This document shows positions 23,886 to 35,447 of a DNA stretch of 64,000 nucleotides, in pieces. Source of the DNA: Isoetes taiwanensis (lineage: Eukaryota > Streptophyta > Lycopodiopsida > Isoetales > Isoetaceae); NCBI GenBank assembly GCA_021234155.1, contig JAJEKV010000034.1, forward strand, positions 2,046,001-2,110,000, written 5' to 3'. Positions within the stretch are counted from its first letter, which is position 1. Each line of letters begins with the position of its first letter. The notes under the pieces are model-generated. The model did not search any database. It was not told where the DNA came from and saw only the letters and a program-made list of their open reading frames with translations. The position numbers and the translations under genes are program-made.

Positions 23886-24363
23886 TGCATGATTAACATA
23901 TAGATGAAATGGAATATTAAGATGTGAAAGTATTTCGCATGAATTAATATTGAACTGGAATGGAGAAAGGAGATTCAGGAAAAAGATGAAAGAGAGACCT
24001 TGTGTTTAATTAGAAAGAAAACATGAGGACATACATGAGGAAAAAATATGTCTGAAGAAGCCTTGCATACACTATATGGACATCTAAGCATGGTGGTTTT
24101 AATCCAAAACTTACCTCTTGCATATCACTTATTTCTGTTGCCAACAAAAATGATAATCGATATGTATCATTACTTTGTCTGAGATGTTGTATCAAAAGCT
24201 AAACATGTGGAAGATGGTCATTAGTTGGCATGCACTATGCTGCAGAGTTTAACCTACGGCTTTTTAGACTTGATCATAAGATATTATTTGACGACCTTGC
24301 ATTATTAGATGACCTTTTTGCACTTGATTTCACATGATAAATGAATCTGAGAGATCTGAGATT
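23886..24363 (+). repeat. Left copy of the 475-478 bp direct repeat flanking the giant TIR unit
   Basis: Nearly identical to 50,464-50,938 in the same orientation, with a handful of substitutions and one small T-run indel. It ends exactly where the left 32-bp terminal inverted repeat begins. On its left it continues naturally into a local tandem repeat, so this side looks like the original context. Confidence 0.9.
24115..24198 (-). other. Exon-like segment inside the left direct repeat
   Basis: On the minus strand, an acceptor (CATGTTTAG) precedes an 84-nt phase-0 open segment (LLIQHLRQSNDTYRLSF...) that ends at a consensus donor (GAG|GTAAGT). It may be an internal exon of a host gene interrupted by the big insertion. 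No neighbouring exon was identified. The segment recurs at 50,693-50,776 with one amino-acid change. Confidence 0.35.
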
Positions 24364-24395
24364 AAACCATCATTCATTTAAATTGGATTTATGTC
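24364..24395 (+). repeat. Left 32-bp terminal inverted repeat
   Basis: Begins aaaccatcattcatttaa and ends gatttatgtc. Identical on the opposite strand at 50,432-50,463; the match stops after 32 bases. Confidence 0.9.
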
Positions 24396-24599
24396 TGTTC
24401 CAAAAGCACGCCACTTTTGCATACCCTTTTCTCAATATAGTGTTTTGTTGTGTGACATGTTGTTTTGCATTGTTGCAAATTTTTGCATTGTAGTAGTGGG
24501 TGGTTTAACATTTTCTTGTTTTAGTGAGAAGAATGTGGTATTTGATTAGCATTTGTAGATAACAACACATCAATATACAGAGAACACTTTTTACATTGT

Positions 24600-27500
24600 A
24601 TTCACTTGATATGAAGATTACATCATGGAGGGACTAGTCCTTTCTTTGTCAAATAACTCTCAAGATAGGGATCCATCTCCTTAGTCCGATCTAGTTCTGG
24701 ATGCGTTTTGACAACATCTGATACTGTTTTTACCAAAGCCACTCATGATGGACATGAATAGTACTAGAAACTCATCTGTTGAGTAATCTTGTGGAGTATA
24801 AGTTGGTGGATTTAGAGCCTGACCTTGATTATAAAAGCACTTAAGAGCATCATCATCTACTATTATGATGTCCTCTTTCTTTGAATGCCAAGTCGATCCA
24901 TCATAGTACCAAGATGTTTCACGAAGACCGGGTTTGCCATTCGGATCTCTTGGATGTGGAAACTTTATACACTTACTTTGGTCCCAAATCGTCACAAAGT
25001 CTCGATTCATGCCCGGTAACACCCTAAGTACTTCATCAACATTTCTCAGATTCCATTGAGGACCGATGGCAACTTCGAAACAATCAACGCCTCATTCATC
25101 ATATCTTCTAAGTGTGGACGAGGATAGATCCACTTAGTATTCGATTCTAGAGGGACTTGCTCGAAGTCATCACCGTTAATAAGCTTCTTAGGAAACGTTT
25201 TACACAGACACCATTCGATCGAAGACAATGATTTTGTCACAAGCGGTGGAGCCCCGAACCATGGAAAACAAAGAGTTAGCCATGCAAAAGTAGTGTTACT
25301 GCGATACACGCCAAGCGTTTTATCCTTCATAAATAAGCTACATATCGCGCTGGCGTGAATTACCTTTCATCGTCGCCGTCATCCGCAGCGGTCAGAAGGC
25401 GTCTACTTCACTCCCTGGATGCTTCTTGTCCGAAGCATGAATGCCACCGTTAAGTTCGGACCGTTCTCTTCTATGAAAGCCGCCACGGGGGTTTGATTCC
25501 TAACCTCGGGGTTGCATCCGAGCTTGCATGATCATCCCGGCCGGTATCGAACCGCCAGCTATCATTACCCCCAAGCCGGACATTACCGGTTGGAATGTTA
25601 TCAAGCATGGACGCCAAAATTTTTCTCCATGGTCTCATGTTCCCGCCTAGCATTTCGCCTTCTCCTCGGGGGTTGCATTGCTTTTTGAACATTCTGGAGT
25701 TGCACTCGTAGGCTTTTGTGAACTAGTATTCTGGCTTCGCCCTTCGTAAGGTACCAAAGCCAACGGTTTTTATCTTTGACAGGACCCCAATCAGCCGTGG
25801 CTAGTACCTTTTCAAAAACACTTCAAGGAAATCCTCGGATCGGTCATCGCTGATTTAAACTTAAACATCTTCTTGATGTCTTCAGGGCCTCTCTACCAAT
25901 ATACCCTCCAACATGCAATTCACAGCAAGTGGTATCAAGTGGTGCAAATGCCTCAACAAGATAGCTTGCCAGATTGATTGCAAACCCATGTTTATTCAAG
26001 GGTCCCTTTTCTTTTGTCAGCAATTCCAGAGTGATGTCTTTCCGGTAGAGGTTAGGAACATCAAATTCCTCGCATTCATTTGCTTCATCCTCATCATCTG
26101 CTTTGTAGAAGACATTTTTCAAGTTGGGTTCATCCAAAAGAAAACACTGCCATGCACCTTTATCCGATGCCCCTTTGCTCTTAGCTACCTCATAGTCGTC
26201 ATTTGGCACAAGGGATATCATTATGAAGATTATACAAGCGCTTTTATACTGCATCCTCAAATCAGTATCCTTTGTCTCAAAGAGAAGAGAGCCTTCCCTA
26301 ACGACCTTTAGGCATTCCAAGTCGTATGAAGCCACCAAAGCATGCATATGAGGCTCTCCTGGGGGGCATATGATGACAATAGTAAAGAGCCTATGCAGCT
26401 ACTAAAAAAACTGTTGTACTCCTGTTGAGTCATCCCCTTCTCTCCTTTTGCAGTCCTGCTATCCAATACAAACAGAGAAATATTATGAGGGCCTATTGTT
26501 GTATCGGTAGGAGACCTTTATAGCCGATGAGAGACCAGGTATTGGAGTGCGTGTAAGTCACCACCAATATCTTTCGGGATCGGCAACCTTTCTTCTCGGC
26601 TCAGCCATCACCTTATCCCGATAGCTTTGAGGTGTGCCGTTGGTTCTTTTATTTCCTGTTTGCGAAATTCCTTCCGACCAAAAAGACGTATTTCTTGATG
26701 TCATCAGCAAACACGCCATACTTGTCTAGCGGGCCGACTTGCACAATGTTACATCACCGATAGCTTCCGGGTTCTTCACCAACCGCTACCTTCATAACTC
26801 GTGATGTTCTTTATATGAGTGCAACAATCAATGAAGGACATTTTGTCCTTAACTGAAGAAGCCTTCTTGTACAGAACTTCTTTGTTTATGCATTGATTTA
26901 ACAACCAAATGATTTCATCATCTTGGAGGCCCTGTACTTTCCTCATTTCGGTAGTCTTGAGATCAAATATTGAAGTATCTTGAGGAGGCACTCGTCCCAT
27001 TGAGTCTGGTAGCTGTTTCTGAGCATAAGCATCCCAGAACTCGTTCCACTTCGCCCACACTTCATCCTTAGCGAAGACGATCTTGTAGGCATCTGTAGGA
27101 CGTCTCGCTTCAGACGTCTCGCCTGCTTCCTCCCCAGTTTTTTTTCCTGTTTTTTTGGCTCTTGGTTTCCTATCTTGGATGATAGTCTGAGCCAAGGTCT
27201 TTTCTAATGTCTTAAACTCCTTAGACTTCGTTCCTCCCTGTTTTGTTTGCAGGGGTCTTCCATATTCTATCCATTGCTGGTGGGCATGACGGAGTTGTTC
27301 CACGTAAGGGCTGCACGTGTAAGGAAAGCATGTCAGCCAATATGAGCAGGGCATACAAAAATTAACCGCCTTTTAGATCAAGCAAAAAGGATAATCAGGA
27401 AACGTCAAAGGCAGCCGTGCCAATTCGCGCCTGGCGTGAATTCATACTGCCAATTCGCGCCTGGCGTGTATTCGTCAGCATGAATTGGCAGCATGAATTC

Positions 27501-29600
27501 ACGCGACGCGCGAATTCGCACCTGGCGTGTATTCGTCCGCGAATAGGCAACATGAATACACGCCAGGCGCGAATTGGCAACGCACTGCATTCGCGCCTGG
27601 CGTGTATTCGTCCGCCTGATGAAAATGCAGTACATTGGCAATTCGCGCGTGGCGTGTATTCATGCTGACAATTCGCGGACGAATACACGCCAGGCGCGAA
27701 TTGGCAGCATGAATTCACGCCACGCGCGAATTGCCAATGTACCGCCTGATCAAAATGCAGTACATTGGCAATTCGTGCGTGGCGTGTATTCATGCTGACA
27801 ATTCGCGGACACACGCTGGACCTAGTCTACTACTGTTATTGCTACTTGATATATCTGACTCTATTCCACCAAATATACTAACCTTTTATAAAGAAAGACT
27901 TCGCCCATTTCGTTCAATGTTGCACTAATCTCTGCCAGGTCCTCTGCAGGGGTATGGGGGCTTAGAAACCGACACCTCCTGTGGTTGTAATGTAGCAGAT
28001 ACATTGTTTGTCCGGTTTGCAAAGCCTGGTTGGATAGGGATCGTTGTGCCTCAATAGAATGTCATCCGCACAATAATAAGGAAGCATGCATTAGGGTTCT
28101 CCACTGTTAGCTCTTCTAGTGTTGTCCACCGGAGTGGAGCATCCTTTTTCTTATCCCAAGGAAGCACGCCTGGCGGCATAGGAACTTGGCCTGATTCCTC
28201 ACCATCGCCCTCAATATTTCTCTTGCATGCTCGTGGTCATACCTCCCGCTAACAAGACTTGACTTATGTGATCTCACCGACGGTCAACATGGATGGGATG
28301 TGTAAAAGATTGGCCAAGTGGGTAGTTGTCCGCATACTTGACTAGCCTACTCATTGCCTCCAAATGCAATTTCTTTTTAGTCATTTTCTCGCCAAAATGC
28401 CATCAATCTGCTGCGTATGGGGATGTCCTTTCCTAAGTCCAAAGAATCTTCATTACATCCCCGATATCATTTTGATGCTTCATCTCCTCCGTGTAGTAAC
28501 TTGGAGAAGGTCCTCGCAAAGCTCTCCTCACCGCAGACACCCCTTCACTAATAGAAACCGGAGTGAGGACAAGATTTTTTGAGGCCATCCGTGCTTGAAA
28601 CATGACTCAAAGACTCACGCCCTTCTTCATCGACCTTCTTTGAAAGCAGCTTGCCCCGGCATGTGTAAATCCGGACGAGATCTTTCTTGTGGTTCTTCAC
28701 AACCTCCACTAGGAGTTGACAACAGATGTCATCCCCGCTCCTCACAAGTGATAAGAATACCTTGTTTCTTCATAAGATCGGTCTCTTTCTTTTCCGGAGT
28801 GTAACACAAGATCCACCTTACCATTTGTTTTGCCTACATCAACATACCACTCCGCCGCGACATCCATCTTCTCCTGGGGGCATAGAGGATCTGTATTCGC
28901 TTCGATAATGGATCCGCTATCATCCATCGACAATGCATAGGATATCAAGGCCCCTCATTGGGCTTTCCCTTCTTCTCGTGGAGCTGGAGCTTGCTTTGGA
29001 GTATCTTCCAGCCTCTTGCTTTCTTAGGAGGAGGTGTAGGAGCTACCATTCGTTTTTGTCTCTTCTTCCCGCAAAACGACGGTGCAATACACGCTTAGCG
29101 CGATTTGGTGGTCATCAATTCCGCCAGGGCTAAAGCACGTAATGGCATACAGTCCCCAATTACGATATGCACTCATAAAGGCGTGCCAATTACGACATGC
29201 TTAACTGCATACGAATCGGCGGGCCAACTAAACACGGTCCATACTACTTTACAAATTATAGACGTAAACGCTTAATCACGAAAGGGACAATTTAACACAG
29301 AAGGACATTTATTATGCGGATGCAAATACAAGTCACGGCCAGAAAATGAGCAGCTAAAGAAATGATAGACGTGAGTGTCGGCAGCTATAGAAATTTAAGT
29401 CACCGCTACGTAAATAATAGACGCGAGTATAGGCGTAAGATACGAGCAAATACAAGAAATACAAGAAATACTGAGCAATGAACAATGAATGAATAACACA
29501 CGAATGATGACAATACTGACCTTGAGCATCTTCTCGTCTGCCCGGCTCGAGTTTGGAGCAAAGACGACCTTTGGGCGGCATCTTCGCGATGATCTTGAGC
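24600..29600 (-). pseudogene. Decayed multi-part gene region, possible N4/N6 DNA-methylase-like segment
   Basis: Minus-strand coding pieces run from MPPKGRLCSKLEPG (about 29,581), followed by a donor-like GTCAGT, through a basic segment near 29,000, 28,742-28,948, 28,548-28,745, a Lys-rich then WNEFWDAYAQ-containing piece (26,776-27,354), 25,844-26,347, 25,046-25,330 and 24,681-25,022. Frameshifts and stops separate them. Around 26.45-25.9 kb the order MTQQEYNSFF, IICPPGEP, then a stretch ending FAPLDTTCCELHVGG and ALKTSRRC resembles an N4/N6 DNA methylase: a degenerate PP motif, then a G-rich motif I before a conserved Arg. This is weak, and the catalytic D/N/S-PP-Y/W motif is not intact. 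The other pieces are unrecognised. Confidence 0.35.
27420..27815. repeat. Array of about ten CGCC(T/A)GGCG dyads in both orientations
   Basis: Copies of attcgcgcctggcgtgtatt appear at about 27,424, 27,450, 27,520, 27,589, 27,641 and 27,771. The complement appears at about 27,556, 27,681 and 27,713, with variants. Each core is itself a near-palindrome. Longer blocks, such as gcagtacattggcaattcg, repeat inside the array. Related cores occur at 25,350, 28,166, 31,891 and 31,988. Confidence 0.85.
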
Positions 29601-29689
29601 TTTGAGTTCTTGAGCTGCCTCGAGCAAGTCGACAATCAAAAACCAAGAAATGGAATTCAAAAACTTATATAGATTTCCATAAAGCAATT

Positions 29690-29860
29690 AGGTCGGCTTT
29701 CGATCGACGGGTTTCATTCGGATCGACTTTTCATCGACGGTCCGATAGAAGCGAGCGGTTATTAAAATTTCGCGGATCGACTTTTAATCGACGGTCCGAT
29801 AGAAGGGGGCGGATATTTAAATTTCGCGGATCGACTTTTAATCGACGGTTAGCAATCTTA
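29690..29860 (+). repeat. Tandem repeat of about 57 bp, near three copies
   Basis: The unit cggatcgactttt-aatcgacgg followed by tccgatagaag and a ggcgg...aatttcg spacer recurs at about 29,719, 29,775 and 29,829. Each unit contains the small foldback tcga-cttttaa-tcga. It lies just upstream (minus-strand sense) of the first ORF of the decayed gene region and could be its promoter or subterminal DNA. Confidence 0.7.
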
Positions 29861-31880
29861 CGATTGGGCCTAATGGACGGGACCAGGGTTGCCCTTAAGG
29901 CAAAATTTGTCTAAGCATAATTTAGAAGGTCGGGCGAATAATAGAGTTGCAAGATTAGTTATGCTGGCGAATATTTTCTAAACATGAATGTTTTTTATAG
30001 AAATCTAGGCGAATCATAGCCAATATTATTTTGCCAAGATTTAAGTGTCTTTATTTTCCAAGTACAATTTGTGTGGTGAAATTTTATTCAACGGATCCAT
30101 ATTTAATCAAGGACACAAACACATTATAACTATAGTCGCATGATGCAATACCACAACTTAACCTTTGCAATGAGAACGTGGCTTATCCTTGTAGATAAAA
30201 CAAATCTATTAAAAGGGAGGTCTCAGAAAAAAATGCTCTCCAAAGGCATCCTTAGAAGTATTTGAAACACAATAGCTACAAAAATAACTCTTAAAATTAT
30301 CACATGTGCCTGGATGGATATGGAGAATAAATTAGGTTATGAAGAAAGCCTAGAATATTAGGTGATTCCTTAAGAAATCTTCGAGAAGGACAGTAGAGGA
30401 TAAGGCTTAATCCATAGTTATGACGCTTTAGTGGATGTGGCTTAATTTTCAAGTGAAGTGAGATTTGTTTGTAGAAAAGTTGGCTAATTTTCTTTTTTCA
30501 TCTATAACGGACCCTACTAAACCATAGCGTCAAAATTTCTCGATATCCTTAAAAATAGCCTTTTGGCTTAACTTTAGATCCTTAAAGGCTACCTCGACGG
30601 ACGCCGATCGTGACGAAAGCAAAGAAATGGCTCTCACGACCGCCGTGTTGTCAAATCCCATAATTAGATTTCACTTTCGCTAGAAAAGCAAGACAATTAA
30701 TCGGATAATTTGAAACTACCACCTAATCTTGCAGCCAAATTTCTTGTCATTCAACTCGAAAGAACTTGGAAGAACAGAAGAACTCGAAGAAACTCGAAAG
30801 AACTGAAGAAGCCGGGCGCCGAAAGCGATGTCGATCGCCTTCATGTAAGTTCATCTACTCTTCCAGAACCCAAGCTCCAAATTAATCCCATGATCTTGCG
30901 ACATTGAACAAATAAGGAGAAGAATGCTACATGTCGACGACGAATTTGAAGAGGAGGGTGGGAAATTGCAAGATAGAATCACGATCCTAAGCAATCGCCA
31001 TGGAGTTCCTCTTGGAAATGATCATGTGAAGATTCTAGTAACCGGCTTGCCATTTCAACGACGAAACATTACCCAGAAGGCATCCTGATGGAGACACAAT
31101 GGGTGAAAGCATCGGAACCTTTGTTGCATGGCCAGTAATTCGCTTAAAGAAGGTGAGTTTCATTTTCTTGGAGGATATACAGGAAGATTGAGTGCTCATA
31201 CTAAAATGCACAAGCTGATTCTGTCATATGTATGAAATTAAAACGCTTGCATGCCAGACCATTCATTCAATATTGCAAAACTATAAGGCATGCATGCATC
31301 TCGAGCATTCTGTGAATTTAAAAACACTGTATTCTTTACATGGATGGGATATTCTTTAAAAAACCTGCATTCTTTACATTGTTTTAATTACATCTGTGTG
31401 TTATTCATCTATGTGTTATTCATCTGTGTGTTGTTCCTCAGTAGTCTCTAATGCTGGCACAGTAGTCTCAAATGCTGTTGAAAAAAGATAAACTAGCATA
31501 CAAGATTCTGGCAACTAAGATGGTGCAGCTATTGGGATATTACCCAAAATGGCTTCGAGGTCTGCAACTCTAATTATCAGCTTAGCATTCTCCATTTCAA
31601 GCCCCTAAATAGCACGACACTACTCATTTGAATAAGCTTATGCTTGTAGCCTATCTTTGTACGGAGGAACTTCGCTTGAATACGCCGCCATGCGTATGTT
31701 CGGGCTTGAATGGCGCCCGGTAGCGAATTCATTGAAAAAACAAATTAGTGATTTCGCGCCATGAGCTAATACCATTCACTTGTAATTTAAATGTCATGCG
31801 TGTATCCTGTATTGTACTTTAAAGCAAAGATCGTAATTTCTTCCGGAAGCCGCATCGTAATTTTTAAATTCGAGAGAGCT
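29861..31880. other. Stretch without a supportable gene
   Basis: Mostly non-coding. On the minus strand near 31,530-31,720 short open pieces (MAAYSSEVPPYKDRLQ and MENAKLIIRVADLEA) look like a coiled-coil remnant of another ORF of the 26-kb unit, but a stop separates them. The plus-strand frame at 30,710-30,907 has no recognisable feature. Confidence 0.35.
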
Positions 31881-32075
31881 GAAGTGAAATCACGCCAGGC
31901 GCGAAATATGTTTGTGTGCAAAATGTTTATATTGTGCAGGTCCAATACATGCCTCGCGTGAACTGCATAAAGCTAATTACTGTATGCAATTCACGCCAGG
32001 CGTGTATTGGACTTGCTTGACAATTTAAACATTTTGCACACAAACATATTTCAGCGCCGACGCGGATCTCACTTC
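31881..32075. repeat. 195-bp foldback carrying CGCC-GGCG dyads
   Basis: 31,881 (gaagtgaaatcacgccagg) onward pairs with the complement of the sequence ending at 32,075. A block tatgtttgtgtgcaaaatg pairs perfectly and an inner block gtccaatacaygcct pairs with one or two mismatches. Arms are about 90 bp. Both arms include the CGCC-GGCG dyad seen in the array at 27.4 kb. Confidence 0.85.
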
Positions 32076-32098
32076 AAAAAAATTAAGAATGAAAGGGC

Positions 32099-32358
32099 CG
32101 AATTCAAAACAAACTTCAAGAAATTACAGCTTATGCTTTCAAGTTAGAGTTGACACTAAGGAAACATATTGCGTCATTAGTCCTTGTATTGCCATTGAAA
32201 TTTTTACATAAGGCCTTTTATTAGAGTTGCGGAATTCAAAACAACTTCCTCGAAATTACGCCTGCTTTTCAAGTTAGAGTAGAAACTAAAGAAACATATT
32301 GCAAATCGGTAAATCCTTGTATTGCCATTGAAAAATTTTACATAAGGCCTTTTATTAG
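32099..32358 (+). repeat. Tandem duplication of about 128 bp
   Basis: Two consecutive copies run from gaattcaaaac to taaggccttttattagagttgc, the second with several substitutions and indels. Confidence 0.8.
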
Positions 32359-32510
32359 AGTTGCCCAAATACGTGTTACAAAATTACGAAGTTCTAGGCG
32401 CTTTAAGGAGATGCCTAGCTCCATTCATAATCCTCATTTGAGGCCTTTTTTGGAGATGCCCACCGCTTCTCTTAAACCAAAAACTAAATAACAAATACAA
32501 AAAAAAAAAA

Positions 32511-32969
32511 TCAGCCCTCTACCTCCTCCTCTTCTTCCTCCTCCTCTTCTTCCTCTGAGCTTTCATCTGCCATCTCCTCAAGGATGGCTTCTGCAACAAC
32601 TTCATCATCGGAGGAGGAGAGGGCGTCCATAATCAGCGCTTTTTTTTCTTCTTCTAATTCTTCCCGCCATTCTTCATCTCGCTTCCTCCATTTCTTCTTC
32701 TTTCTCAATCTCGTTCTCCATCTCCTCATCTGAATCAAGGGAGTATGGGGGGACTCGGGGCTGCTGGTGCTGGTGCTCAGATAATCTTTTCCCGGGCGAA
32801 GCTTGCCCTGAAGAAATAACTCCTCGCAATTATCCGGACTGTGGTGCAGAGAGCAGCCACAGCGGCATCTGCGGGAGGGGGGAATGGATTTCTTTATCAA
32901 TTTTTTTATCTGCCTCTTAAGCCTCTCGGAAGGCGAAGTCCGCGGATGGAGCGGATTTGAGGCGGGCAA
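32511..32969 (-). CDS. Acidic-tailed ORF with Cys/His cluster, cut by the chromovirus
   Basis: About 150 codons are open on the minus strand. The sequence is basic near the start, then has a Cys/His group (RRCRCGCSLHHSPDNC) followed by an element resembling a short zinc-binding motif. A Lys/Glu-rich helix follows, and the C terminus is a run of about 15 Glu before the stop. The upstream end abuts the chromovirus LTR at 32,976, so the real start probably lies across the insertion near 46.24 kb, where an ATG in a fair context (CTACCATGG) occurs on the same strand. Family not recognised. A regulatory or DNA-binding accessory protein of the 26-kb unit is possible. Confidence 0.4.
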   Translation of the reverse strand: MPASNPLHPRTSPSERLKRQIKKLIKKSIPPSRRCRCGCSLHHSPDNCEELFLQGKLRPGKDYLSTSTSSPESPHTPLIQMRRWRTRLRKKKKWRKRDEEWREELEEEKKALIMDALSSSDDEVVAEAILEEMADESSEEEEEEEEEEEVEG

Positions 32970-32975
32970 AGATGG

Positions 32976-34609
32976 TCGTGGACGCCCTCGCTAAATATAC
33001 GGCGCCCGCCATACACTTTCGGCAGAAATCCCCGTCCGCTCAACAATTGCACAGGCCCCTCCGCCTATCCCGCACTCTCGAGCCCCCAGTAGTGCGGGAA
33101 GGGGACACGGTGTCTTTGGCGCCTTCCCCTATGGGTTTCTATCACAAAAGGAAGCATAAACAAGTCGGAACTAGCAATACTATACAATATGCTACCTCAA
33201 AGGGTAGCTCAATCGCATATCCATAGATGCAAGGAACATAATCATATGCCATAAAACATGAGAGCTCCTACCCGTGGGTCCGGACACATAAGGGGAGTCG
33301 ACCGACCGGATAGGCCTCAAGATAGAGCGGACCGAAGTCATAACAATGGCGGGGCTGGCATAAGACAATGGCTAGGGTTGACCACTCCATCCGCCCCTCG
33401 TGCATACTTTGCGGATGAGCTAGATCAAGCCGGGGCATGACTCTAACCTTCCTGGATACGCAATCCTGTGGCATCACCCCTGACTACTCCGTGTTGCATC
33501 TCCCCGGTCCGACGAGGTAGGAAGGGTTGCATCTCCCCTTCCCGGGGTCTAGAGGCTCCACGGGCAGCTAGAGAATCGTGGACGACACACGATTCGCACT
33601 GACCATCGAACCCCCAAAACAAGAGCCAAGCCGACACTTGCAGCTCTTCAGTGGCACCATTGCCCCAGGAGGTGTCGGACCCATGCTCGCCCACACCTAA
33701 GTGACCCACCATAAGCCTAGCCCACCGTGGGATCCCCCGGCTCCCCCACTCGGCAGGGATCCACCCTCCATCTTACCTCTAGCCCCGCTTGTGTGGTGCC
33801 GAGTCACATCATAGCTTCCATAGCCCTAAGTGGGTTCCTATGCACAAAGCCGCAACTAATAGGAACTAAGGGATCTACGCTAGAGCATACTACATATGGC
33901 CCTAGGTCTCTATCCCCTTCCCAATACAAGAGGAGCAACATGATCAACCAAACATCACATACATCCCAAAGATGGTCAATATCATATGAACATCTTAACC
34001 TAATCATACATATCTAACTAACAGCTTAGGGTTCCTTGATTAGGGTTCAAGATGTTCAACAAAGGTTCTAGGGTGGCTCTACACTAGACACGAAATACTA
34101 ACCCATCCGGAGTGCTAACTTCCGTGATGAACTAACATGAACTCTACTCAACCTACCTCCTCCCGCGCTTCCTCCCATCCCCGGCGCCTCCATGCTCCTT
34201 GACGTGGTTCGATGGCTTGCTCCCTCAACGATCATACACACCTCCTGTGGGCTGCCTCCGTGCTAGGCTATGATTTAACGGTGCTCAAAACAGGGGTTTG
34301 AACACGTGATGAGAGTTCAGGTACTAGGTTCCGGGAAAAGGGTTTAGGGTTAGGGTTAGAGCCAATATAGGTGTGGGTCCACATGGGATGCCACGTGGCA
34401 CCACTAGGATGAGGCCGTTTGGCGGTTGCCCAATAGGATGAGGCCATGTGGAAATGGGCCTTATCCTAAGGTTATCTAAGTTAAGTAATTAACTTAGATG
34501 TGCACCCCTTGCCACTTTCTAAGGCATACAAGGCTACCTAGGTAGACTTGTATGGTGACGGGTTCAGGAATATACGTATTTATAGCATATATTCCCCTGG
34601 AACGTCACA
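32976..34609 (-). repeat. 3' LTR of chromovirus
   Basis: Starts tcgtggacg (expected tgtgacg, one indel and substitution) and ends aacgtcaca. Highly similar to 44,598-46,233, with differences concentrated as 1-4 base indels in GC-rich spots. Contains a telomere-like gggtttagggttagggttag at about 34,340-34,359. Confidence 0.92.
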
Positions 34610-34622
34610 TTCTCCCCCCCTT
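34610..34622 (-). promoter_or_regulatory. Polypurine tract
   Basis: Minus-strand AAGGGGGGGAGAA directly precedes the 3' LTR, the expected plus-strand primer of reverse transcription. Confidence 0.85.
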
Positions 34623-35447
34623 AGGACAATGCTGTCCTCAGCATTGCGCTAAGGTGACGAGCCTACTCGATCCTGCAAAACAACACAAGAGCATACACTT
34701 AAATTTAAACGATCAACTTCCTATTAAAGAGTTAAATGTCAAAAATTTAGGCTATATTTGTACTTATACAAAATTATATAGCCTTAACAAGGTTACTTCT
34801 TACAATAATTTAAAACATTATTATAAGAGTTATTAGGGTTCATAATCTAAATTATGGTTCCCCCATCTTCTCGTAATGCGCCCCACCTCGATGCTCCTTC
34901 TCACTTGCCTGCACATGGAGCACATTACGTTAGTCTAATTAATAAGTTTGTGGTTTTAGGGGACCACCCCCCTTACCAATACCTTGCACTCGATCATGGC
35001 CCTTTCGGATTTGAGCTTAAGGACCATTTAGGATGATCCCATCATCGCCCATGATCAAGTGCTACCTGCACTTTCGTTACTTTCGGTGCCGAAAATACCC
35101 CTAGTGCATCATGCCCCAAGGGTTTTAAGCTAGGGGAACGCCTCACGATCCCATCATCGCACATGATCACTTTGACCTTCACCATGACCCCCTACGCCAG
35201 GTGTGCGACCCCACATCGCGGGCATAGGGAGCAACCGAATCGATGTCCCATCATCGCACCACCATGCCTTTCCTTCTCTCTCTCGCATGACCCTATTGGT
35301 CATGCGCACCTCTTGGTGCATGTTGGCCTAGAGAACGCCTTAAAGGCTTATCCCATCATCGCCTACACGATCCAAGATTCTGGCGCATGTGCTCTACTAA
35401 CTAGAAGACATGAGCCAGACTTAAGGCTAACTAAGAAGCATACTAAG
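34623..35447. other. Chromovirus 3' untranslated stretch
   Basis: About 800 bp between the chromodomain and the polypurine tract. Open frames are short and motif-free. The word cccatcatcgc recurs several times at about 35,037-35,360. Confidence 0.5.

Noticed and set aside
27395-27814. Several long overlapping frames in the dyad array with repeated ARIGNM / ANCQH-like words
   Set aside because: They are translations of the nucleotide repeat in many frames at once, with no sign of selection on one frame.
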